NCBI GenBank assembly: GCA_024516035.1
Contig: CM044964.1
Coordinates: 9,887,624 to 9,951,623 of the forward strand
Direction: 5' to 3'
From: Bactericera cockerelli
Lineage: Eukaryota; Arthropoda; Insecta; Hemiptera; Triozidae
Length of the DNA: 64,000 nucleotides
Shown here: positions 47,975 through 58,100 of the stretch, in pieces
Layout of the letters: each line of letters begins with the position of its first letter
Numbering within the stretch: position 1 is the first letter of the stretch
Notes under the pieces: generated by a model
The model's input: the letters and a program-made list of their open reading frames with translations, nothing else
Database searches by the model: none
What the model was told of the DNA's origin: nothing
Position numbers and translations under genes: made by a program

Positions 47975-48230
47975 ATCTTCAATCATTGCTGATTTAAACC
48001 CCTATCTAGTTCCTCGCAACCTTAGGGACACTGCTCTTACAATTGCCAGTTGGATCTAGGCTTTCAACCAACTGAAAATTTGAGAATAACTTCTCTTCCA
48101 TTTGTCAATTAGTGCTTGGGATAATTTCTTTATAAACTGCTCAAATTCTACATGTAGTGCTCCATCACACGAGCAGACCAATGGTGTAAAAGATGCTGTC
48201 ACATCTTCAGCGGCCGCAAGGACTCTGAAT
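47975..48230 (-). pseudogene. Mobile-element pol-like C-terminal fragment
   Basis: The minus strand reads SFTPLVCSCDGALHVEFEQF, then KLSQALIDKWKRSYSQIFSW, then an internal TAG, then QLAIVRAVSLRLRGTR. The spaced D-G-A-L...W...Y...R...LRG.R pattern is one I associate with the end of reverse-transcriptase-type polyproteins of invertebrate and protist elements. Assignment to a clade is not possible. Two stops make it dead. Confidence 0.4.
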
Positions 48231-49180
48231 GTATTAGACCTCTTTATAAATAAATATTCATAAAAATCACGGTGCTACAATTTTTTCATAACCGAGTTTT
48301 GTGAATCTTACACCTCCTCACCTGACTCATCTAAAAGTCTGTGTTAAATTCTGGGACCTTTAAACATTTCAGGGAGTCAAAAATAGAATTATAATAATAT
48401 CTACTTGTCATCAATTAATCATCTCATAACTAATTCAATAAATTTCTAATCATGCTGGGTGTTTGACAAATTGGTCCAAGTCTGCCAGGATATGTGTCTG
48501 TTTTGACTTTTGTCCGAGACATAATTAGTTGTGTCTGAAATAATCCCGACTCTTTGGAAGCTGGGTAAGTTTATCATTGGCTTTTTTTGACATGAACCAG
48601 ATTTTATAGGAGTTATGTGATATACCGTGTGTACCGTGTATTATTAATGGCCGTCAAGATACCTACTTGTGTTGTCGTTTATTAGCACCGTATCTACGAT
48701 TTTTTTAATCTGTCTGATGTTCAAAGCGAAACATTTCTTGACTTACAAAGGAACAAAATGTAGTTCCTCTATTTTGATAACACCCTGTAGAATTAAATCG
48801 ATTAAAACGAGACACGCGATATTAGGAGACCTTTGCAAGGATCCAGGGAAGATTCCAGAGGTCGCAGTTTCAGTTAAATAAAACAGATGTCCCACAACTG
48901 GTGATGGTCTCTAAAAGAGGCGCCTTTTTGGCACCCTCCGTGCCCTTCGATGAAAGGTCAAAACACAAAGTAGTAAATTAGTTGACAATGTTAAAAAAGT
49001 AAACCTGTAAATAATGTTACAATAAAAAGGACCCTTTTCTGACCTAATTTTTGTTAGTTTACTGGCTCTTTTCTTTTCGGGTTAATCCTTTTGATTTAGG
49101 GCTGAATTATAAAACAGGACTACAAAAATGACAAAACATATGAATATAAACAGGATTCCTCAAGTTAGAATATAGCGGTA
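48231..49180. other. No gene seen
   Basis: AT-rich DNA. 'agggctgaattataaaacaggac' near 49099 matches one arm of the MITE at 53689-53851. Confidence 0.45.
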
Positions 49181-49352
49181 GTTGATTAGCTCAGTGGTAA
49201 GGTACTCCCTTGCCTTGTGGAAGGTCTTATTATTATGTGGTCACAAACTCAAATTAATAAGGAAAAATTCATGCATTACGTGGAATTCGAATGAAAGGAT
49301 CCCTACGCTATCTGGATTTCCGGACTAGCGCCTTATCCACTTGACTAGCAAT
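49181..49352 (-). mobile_element. R3 SINE joined to a tRNA-like A-box fragment
   Basis: 49224-49352 matches family R3 on the minus strand ('cttattattatgtggtcac', 'ggatccctacgctatctgg'). Directly to the left, 49186-49223 reads on the plus strand like the first half of a tRNA (TTGATTAGCTCAGTGGTAAGG). The join is head-to-tail in opposite orientation. Confidence 0.55.
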
Positions 49353-49599
49353 GCACTCATTTCTGAATCTATGTGCTAAGCAGTTCCTGATTCCCGGACT
49401 CATGGTGTTAAGACTTAAGCAGCTGTTGACAAGGCGGTTGTTTAGTTTGGCTGTCATCGGCACAATTAGCGTCATTCACATCTCCATTTCAGTTTTTTTT
49501 TGTGTCGCTCGTGTTAAGAAATTTTCGAGCAAAAATGTATGTAAATAGAGCAAAATGTCTTGTATACAGGGTTATTTGAACACCTATTTTTTAGTGGGA

Positions 49600-49830
49600 T
49601 GGTTACATTGATTACAATAGAGGGCAGTTATATCAGGAACTTAGTGAAACTACCTATCATATTGTGTAGTTCTCAGTTAAGTTCTTCATTTCAATTTCAT
49701 TAAATAACTCCACTAACGACAATGCAACTGGACAACTATCTTTAATTATATAGGGGAGCTAAATCAGGAACTTAGTGAAACTGTCCTCTAGCTATTTAAT
49801 TGTGTGTAATATTATCTGTTCAGTCCTTCA
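49600..49830. repeat. Imperfect direct repeat around 'tcaggaacttagtgaaact'
   Basis: The phrase occurs at about 49634 and again at about 49765. The bases after each are partly similar, including 'ttcagt/ttctcagtt...cttcatt'. Confidence 0.55.
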
Positions 49831-50184
49831 TTAAATTTCTGATCATAATTCTTGTCTCAAGACCATTAGCTCTGATCATAATAGCGGCATTTTTTTATTA
49901 TTATTAAAGACTGGTTGGAGTTCCACAAGAGAAGCACCAATTATCACACCGACCTCTATTTAGATCTATTGTGACCAAATAGCCGTCGATTCAGTCTACC
50001 CTGTACAATATTGTTTACTCGTAAACATATCCTTACGATCGATTATGAAACTTTAGGAGAGGGTGACATAACCTTGCAGTATTATGCTCATGTTATTTGA
50101 AATTGTTTGTTTTAGAGCAAGCATTGAGCTGGAATGAAATGACTAATCATGCTGTTTCCTCAAACCAAAGACGAGAAATGAAAT

Positions 50185-50349
50185 ACTTCCCCTTGAGGTG
50201 ATGGGTCAAAATGAGCGCACCGGAGGGTATCCCTTACAAACAACTGTAAACAAATTTTGAATAGGTACAATTTTTTGTTATCTCGGACATCGAGCCCGGA
50301 TCTTCTGCATGGCAACTGATTATTTTACCGCTGAGCTCTAATCGTGTGC
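50185..50349 (-). mobile_element. tRNA-derived SINE R1, 3'-incomplete copy
   Basis: The tRNA-like head (GAGCTCAGCGGTAAAATAAT on the minus strand) and the first half of the body ('cggagggtatcccttacaaac') are present. The remaining body is missing. Confidence 0.65.
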
Positions 50350-50459
50350 ATTTCCAAAACCAATGTATGGACAGACATAATAAAGCTAGGTGATACATGA
50401 AAATGTCTATACATAATCATGTTTTTTAGTTATAAGTTTGTAATATGTCTCATGATAGA

Positions 50460-50572
50460 ATACAATATTGATATCTATCCTTTCTCTGTTTCTCTCTCTT
50501 TCTCTCTCTCATCTCTCTCTCTTCTCTCTCTATGTATCTCTCTCTGTATCTCTCTCTCCCTCTCCCTTCAGT
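50460..50572. repeat. CT-rich simple repeat
   Basis: Interrupted (TC)n with CTCTCTATGTATCTCTC-type variants. Confidence 0.9.
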
Positions 50573-50699
50573 TTCATGCCACAGGGCCATGTGTGTATCT
50601 TTATAAACAGATCCTTATGAGAAAGTAAACAGATATTATGATATTCATTTACTGTACAAGTTATTCATTTATACCTACCCTAATATTGGTATTTAACTA

Positions 50700-50997
50700 A
50701 AAAAAAAAAAAAAATGCTTTTTCTTTGTGTTATTATGTCACAATTTTAGTGGGTAGCGCAGAATCATAGGACTTTACCACTTTAATTTACAATATCTTGT
50801 ATTCTTTTTTTGCCTAAGATTCTGCCACTGGTTGCTGCTTCACATTAAAGCAGCTACTCATTTTTCCTCACGAGGTATGAGTGGACCCCGAACATCCAAG
50901 TACAGAGCAGAAAAAATCCTCCCCCGCTGGGAATCGAACCCAGGTCACCATGTGTGCAATGCCTAGCGCGCTAACTCGCTCTGCCACAGTGACTACT
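50700..50997 (-). mobile_element. tRNA-derived SINE, family R2, full copy
   Basis: On the minus strand it has an A-box-like AGCGAGTTAGCGCGCTAGG and a B box GGTTCGATTCCC, then 'cttggatgttcggggtcc'. The 14-bp direct repeat TTGGTATTTAACTA at 50686-50699 and 50998-51011 frames it. Confidence 0.85.
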
Positions 50998-51303
50998 TTG
51001 GTATTTAACTATTTACCCTATGTAATAAGTAATGTGTTATTTGCCCTATTTGATAAGGTAAAAATGACTCTTTAGACATATTTTAAGAGAGCTTACTTCT
51101 TATAGAAAGGCAGAGATCCAGGCATTTGTCACTGCAAGTGTAGTTTTTATGTTGCTAGTGTATTTGCCTGCCGTACTATTTGAAGTTGAAAAAACATTCC
51201 TCTTCAATATTTGATTCATAATATGTGATACTAAACAAGAATAATGATTAATTTAATAGGTATTCTTAGAAGTCAAGAAAAATCTGTTTGAACTTCTTCA
51301 GCT

Positions 51304-51348
51304 TCCTAGAAATCATTTCCATAATAAATATGGAAATGATTTCTAGGA
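51304..51348. repeat. Perfect 20-bp inverted repeat (hairpin)
   Basis: TCCTAGAAATCATTTCCATA and its exact complement are separated by a 5-base loop, ATAAA. A perfect arm of this length is unlikely to be old. No element borders were found. Confidence 0.9.
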
Positions 51349-51372
51349 TTAACGATGAATTATTAATCGTTA

Positions 51373-51540
51373 GTAAATATCTGAAAAAATAGGTAATATG
51401 AATATAAATTCTTTTCAGAAATGAATCATCAAGCTTTGGAATTAACAGTCAGAATATCTGAAAAATAGATGATATGAGTTTATGTAACTTCTTTTCAGAA
51501 ATGAATATCATAAGCTTTGGAGTAAACAGTCAGATTTGAA
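51373..51540. repeat. ~80-bp direct duplication
   Basis: 'aatatctgaaaaa-tag', 'cttttcagaaatgaat' and 'aagctttgga-t-aacagtcag' occur twice in the same order. Confidence 0.8.
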
Positions 51541-52124
51541 TACGGTGGTATAAATAAATATTTATTTAATTTAAATAATTCTAAGATTACAAGGTGTTCA
51601 AAAATAAATAAAATAGTTTTTTTGGCTGTTATAGCTTCAAGTGAAGCAATTACAACATAGAACATGATTCCTTATCACTCAGCGAAATTGTTGAGTCGTT
51701 TTCTGTGCGTGCAACTACAACAGCATAACACCTGCAACAATTACTTCGCTATGTTAGTTATAGATTTTTTCAAACTTCTGTCAGCAACAAACAAATTTTG
51801 AACTTTACCATGACAAGGAATTGATTTATTATCCGGTGAATTTCAAAAAGTGTCCAGCCACAATTTGTTTGGTGAATTACAAATACATCCTGCTATTCTC
51901 AAACATAGAGTCCTTTGCAAATACTTGTTTGACTTTTTTCATGTATTTCTTGCACAACAAGTTTACAATCATTGTGGTCACCAACATATTTCACGAACAT
52001 TCTTCAATTGGTTTCAGTGCACTCATGTCCACTCGTGTCCTGGACTTCAGTTTTTAGGTCCATTTTTGATTAATCCATTTGGTCCATCAAATTCAAATCT
52101 TGCTTCATCAATGTCAAGATATTC
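51541..52124. other. Probable 3' flank of the takeout-like gene
   Basis: The region lies immediately downstream (minus strand) of the takeout stop codon. No other gene is supported; a plus-strand frame at 51850-52143 has no recognisable motif. Confidence 0.45.
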
Positions 52125-55100
52125 TCAGGCGACCACATCCTGAATGGGGATGCTCTTCAGGACGTTGTTGCCAATGTTGAGCGCAATCTCTCGTCCTGTC
52201 TCCTCTACGATGGGAAGTGCCAGCTCGAACACTTGCTCTCGGTTAGAGTTGAAGAAGCGGAGGGCGTCTTTGACTGAAAAAGGATAAAAAACAAGTTTTT
52301 AAAAATACAGCTCTTTGCAGATCATACCTGATTTCAATAATACATTGAAGTTACTAATAGAAGAGTCGTAAATTTGATCATGATGAAAGTAAACACAAAA
52401 AATATTCATCAAGAGTTGAGCCACAAGGATGTGTAGCAAGATCAGCGAGATATCAAAATTGTTCTTTCCAATAACTTAACAGGACAAAACTTTACTTTAT
52501 TAATAAGAAAAGAGATAATTTTTGTTTTAAGAAATAATTTGTAGCCTAGCGTCTGTCAATTCCAGCTTTTGAAGTAACAAGAATAATTGCTCATGTTCTT
52601 ATGTGAATAGTTAGCCCAGTGCAACATACTACATGTTACCTCATAAGAATAGCATCTCTTTGGGTTTAATGGCAGAGATTGCCTCAGGCAATAATCATGC
52701 CCTTTGGCAATGTCACGGTACTTGGCATCGTCAATATCATCATTATTATTATTTAACACTTTATTGGTAAACTACATGAAACATTCTGCAACATGGGACA
52801 CGAAAGAAAAAAAAAACACACACAAACACAATAGAATATGTAGTGAACCGAGGGGCGAGGTTAAAACCTGTGGCCTTCTCTTTATGGCATCTTTGCCAAT
52901 AAGGATTTTTTTTTATATCTCTCAAAACTTAAATCAAGACTCACGGTTCTTGGCAAGGGGCAAGGTTAAAGCCTGTGGCTTTCTCTTATTGGCAGCTTTG
53001 ACCATAAGTATTTTTTTATATTTCTCAAAACTTGAATCAAGACTCACGGTTCTTGGCATCATTGCTAATAAAGATTTTTTTATATCTCTCAAAACTTGAA
53101 TCAAGACTCACGGTTCTTGGCATCCTTGCCCTGAGCGTTGGCTGACGGCAGGAGCTTCACGTCGGAGGTGTCTCCTGTGCTGACAATCTTGAACTTCATG
53201 TCCTTCATCTGCACGTACTTGCCGTTGTCAGCCATCTTCACTTTCACACTCACGTTCACCTTCACGTTTCCTGAGGAGATAAATTAAGTAGGTATTTAAC
53301 AAAATTACTTCAGTATTCGTAATTTCGAATCGTGCAAGACTGCCCAAAATTGAAAGTTGCTTTATTCAGTTAAAAAAAAGATGAGTGTTTCACAGCCGTG
53401 TTTATTTCGTAGCCATGGAACAGGAGCTACTGTTGACGCTTGTGCTACTGTAGTATGCCTCCCTCTGATGGGCGAGAAGTGACACAATACTTCCCAATTA
53501 GGTGCTGGGTCAACACGAGCTCACCGGCAGGTATCTCTTACAAACAATTGTAACCAAATTAGGAACACAATTTTTTTTTCGGCACGGGGTATCGAACACG
53601 GATCTTCCGCATGGCAAGCAAGTGCTTAACCATTGAGCTAATCGTGCACATATTAGAATCATAAATGACTAAAATTGATAGCAAGGGCAGAATTATGAAA
53701 CAGGATAAAATTATTCTAAGTGGACACTATCCCTTAACTCGCCCTTTAGTGGGATTTTTAACCAATCACAGCGCACTATAGCCTGGCTTGAGTAATAGTT
53801 TCCAGTTAGATTAATCTAATCCTGTTTCATACTTTCGCCCCAATTCTTTGATCCTTTATCAGTTTGGCAAACTAGATTTTAGGCAGTTATTCAATAAAAA
53901 TCATTGATTGTGTTCCTCGATGATTTATGCGAAACTTGAGTATCTAAAGTAGATTATGTCCAAACACATTAGAACCTGGGTATAAGAGAAACCTGGATAT
54001 AAGTAAAAAAAAATCCGGTCTTATATAAATGTTCGACTGTCTCTAGTTTCTTGAAATTTCTACGGAAAAGACTTCTTTAACACGTTCATCGCCGCAATAA
54101 TTTAAATGACTTATTGCTCTGTTCCAACCTTCTTTAGCCAAAATTGACATTGATATGTTTGTCAACTTAATAGGTATAGAAAACAAATAGTAAATACACC
54201 ATTTTATTTACAAGAACAGTAGTAGGAAAAAACGTTTATTTCGGAAGTCAAATCTAGAATGACAGAACTTGGGGAAAAGTTCCCAGCAGATCAAATATTG
54301 TTCAGCCAGTATACATCAGTCTTCCCCCCTATAATGTGTGGACCGCATCTGGTCCACATGTCGCCGCCAGACCCTCCCATCATCCAGCAACACCCAGTAG
54401 TGGAGAGATCCCTCCTTTCTTTGAACACTACCAAATTTCCACTTGGAATCTCTAGTGTAGTTCCTGACTTGAACTCGATCGTTAACTTGAAAACTTCTCG
54501 AGACAGTGTAAGTTCTACTCTCAGGAACAAGAGATACTCTTGGCTTCATGATAACATCCAGTCTTGTCCTCACATCTCTTCCAAGCATGAGCACGTAGGG
54601 ACTCATCCCCTCTGCGTTTGGAATTTTTCTTAACTGCATAAGAAGTCTGGCTAATTTTAGGTGGACATCTCCCGGCTCATCAGACATACAATGAAGATAA
54701 TTTTTCACAGTCTGCACCGACCTCTCAGCTTGCCCATTGGATGAAGGATGAAACACAGCGGAAAACTTATGAACGACACCATTGCTCTCTAGAAAGTTTT
54801 TAAACAAATAGGAAGTAAATTGAGGTCCATTATCCGACACTAGTACCGGACAGATACCAAAATTTGTAAAAAGCCGTCGCAGCTCCCTGATGCAAAAGTC
54901 CGTAGTGGTTGACTTCGTAGGAATTACTTCAACCCATTTGCTAAAGGAGTCAACTACTATGAAATAGAACAACCCATTAACTGGACCAGCAAAATCGATG
55001 TGAACTCGCTGCCATGGCTCCTTTGCGGGCTCCCAAGGGTGACACTGAACTTTGGGCGGGTTATTTTGTTTTTCACAGCAATATTTACATTTCCTCACGG

Positions 55101-58100
55101 ATTCTTCTATATCTCTATCTATATTTTTCCAATAGCAATAACACCTTGCCAGCGCTTTCATTCTTACCATACCCAAGTGTCCAGTGTGAAGCTCTTGTAA
55201 TACACTAGTTCGCAAGGGAGCTGGTATCATCACACGGGTACCTTTTAGTAAACATCCGTCCTGCAATGTAATTTCGGTATTTTCGTAGCCCAGCGACTTC
55301 AAACATTTGCCTGTCTCCAGTGCATCCAAAATCATTTTCAAATCAGGATCTAGTTGTGTTTCCTGTTGAATGGTTTGATATGAAATGCTATTCAATGTTT
55401 TTATTTGATTAGCTTGGAACTTGTAGGTCTGATCTGTAATATTAGGATCGGTATTTTCAGTAGGAAAACGGGAAAGAAAATCTGCATTACAGTGCTCACT
55501 GGTTCTTTTATACTCAATGGTGTAATCGAATCCTGATAAGAACAGCGCATAGTGTAACATTCTGGTAGCCGACAGTGCAGGTAACGTCTTCAAAGGATTG
55601 AATATTGTGGTCAACGGTTTATTATCTGTAATAAGAATAAATTTCCTACCGTACACATATTGAAAGAATCGTTTGATGCCCCAGTAAATCGCCGTCGCTT
55701 CTCTGTCTATCTGACTGTAGTTTCTCTCGCAGGCAGTAAGAGATCTGGACGCAAAGGCAATCGGCCTCTCAGAACCATCTGGGTACCTATGCGATAGGCA
55801 AGCGCCTAGACCGACAGGGCTGGCATCAGTGGCTAAAGTAATTGTAAGATCCGGGTTATAGTGAACCAACACATTTTCATTACATATTTCTTCTTTTACC
55901 ATTTCAAAACTTTTCTGACACCCGGTTGTCCACGTGAACTTCCTGCCTTTGCGAAGCAACTGATTTAATGGATTCAGTATGGTTGCTAAGTTTGAAATAA
56001 ATTTATTATAATAGTTTGCCATTCCTAAAAATGTTCGGAGTTCAGAAACATTTTCTGGGCGCTTTGCGTTTTTAATGGCTAAAACTTTGTCTTCCATTTT
56101 GTGCAAGCCATGTTCATCAATTTTATGTCCCAGGTAATGAATACTTTTTTGGAAAAATTTACATTTGTCCCTGTTTAGAGTTAAATTCTGGGATTGTATT
56201 AAGTCTAACACAGTATTCAATCTAATTAGAAGTTCATTGTATGATGCACCCTGTATGATGATGTCATCGAAAAAACATTGTACACCGGATAGACCCTGTA
56301 ATAATTTGTCCATATATTGTTGCCATAGTCCTGGGGCTACTTTCACTCCGAACATAAGTCGGTTTACCCTGTATACACCCTTGTGCGTACTTAAACTCTG
56401 AAGAATGGCACTCTCTTCGTTCATTTGGTAATGTAAGTAGGCTTTGCTCAGATCTAAAGTGCAGAAGAACTTACCCCCGTTCATTTGAGAAAATATATCG
56501 TCTATCCTAGGAATGGGATAGTTCACGTCCTGGATACATTTGTTAAGTGTTACCTTATAATCGGCACAGATCCTGATATCACCATTGGGTTTGTCAATGG
56601 GTACAATAGGGGTTCCCCACTCAGAGTGCTCGATCTTTGTCAAAATTCCATCTCTTTCCAGGCGGTCTAGTTCTTTCTCGATTTTCTCTCTCCTAGAATA
56701 AGGTATAGGGCGAGGTTTAAAGAAAATGGGAGTGGCCTCAGGTTTCAGTTTTAGTACACCTTTTTCATTTGGTATTGCACCTATTTTATCTGTAAACACT
56801 TTTTCGTACTTTTTTAGAATTTCCTCAAGTTGTAAGTTTTCTTCAGCTTTCAGCAATTTAATTTCAGCCCAGTCTAGATTAACCTCTCGTATCCAATCTC
56901 TACCAAAAATTGGGTCTACATCCTGACTGATGATGAATATTTTACCAACAAATGTCTGGGTTTTATATCGACATGTCACAAAACTCACTCCCTTTGGTAG
57001 AATCGTCTCTCCTGTGTATGTTTTCATTTGAACATTTGTTTTAAAAATCTTTTATTAATATTTAAAGCCTTGAAATCTGCGTAAGATATTGAGCTCAACG
57101 CTGCCCCCGTATCAACCTCCATACTAAAGTGTCTGTTTTCTATGTCAATATTTACCATGAACTTGTCGGTCTTGACGGTGCGCAGTACGTTTACCTCGTA
57201 GTCTTCACTCGCTGTAGAATTCTCTTCATCTACCTGGTGAGCTTTTCTACTGCCGCTGCGGCTGCCTTGTAATCTGCCGCTGACACTGCCACCAGTGTTG
57301 CCGCCGCCCTTTCCTGACTGACAGACACGCGCTATGTGTCCCAGCTTATCACATCTCCGGCAGAATTCAGACCGGAACTTGCAGACGTTGGCTCTGTGGT
57401 TCTCTTGCCCACAGCGATAGCACTTTCCTGCTAATTTAGAGAAATACCCATTGTTAATTTTTTTATTATTCAACTCAGATGTTTGAGAATGTTGCACACG
57501 ATTAGAAAAAATATTTTGCTTCACCTGATATAATTTTGTGTACTGTCCATTGTACTCAGTAGAATTAGATACTGTGTTACTCATGACTTGATTTTCTGAT
57601 TTCGAGAATTCTATTGTAATTGCTCTATGAATTAAATCTTGAAAAGTAGCAGTGTTTTTCTCTTGTAGTAATTGTACCCGAATATCAGAATCACGTAGAC
57701 CACGGATAAATTGTAGAGCTAGAAATGCATTAGCTGTACAATTGTTACACTTCTCACAATTAAACTTACAATGTTTTGCTAACTTTTTCAATTCAGTAGA
57801 ATATTCATTTACCGATTCATTTGGCTCTTGTGTACGACAGATAAATCTATTCTGCAGTGCCCATAAACTAGGACTAGGCTCAATATATTCCTTCATCATA
57901 GAAACCAGTACATCATATTCCTTTGTAACAGGATCCTCGGGTGCACACATGTTGTACAAATTTTCATGCATACGTGGCGTCAGTGCATGTAACAGTGTAT
58001 ACACTTTGAGCCTACTGTCTGTGTGTCCCTTCAATACCATGAAAGTTTCCAACCGCTTTATGAAATTACTAAAAGATTCATCTTCTTGATAGGGCACAAA

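Noticed and set aside
51850..52143. 97-codon plus-strand ORF with His and Cys residues
   Set aside because: No known motif, and it overlaps the takeout 3' end on the other strand.
54161..54319. LTR borders set at 'gtcaactt...catcagac' with ATGTTT as target duplication
   Set aside because: Extending the alignment past a 7-bp indel gives proper TG...CA ends, a GACAT duplication and a primer-binding site directly after the LTR.
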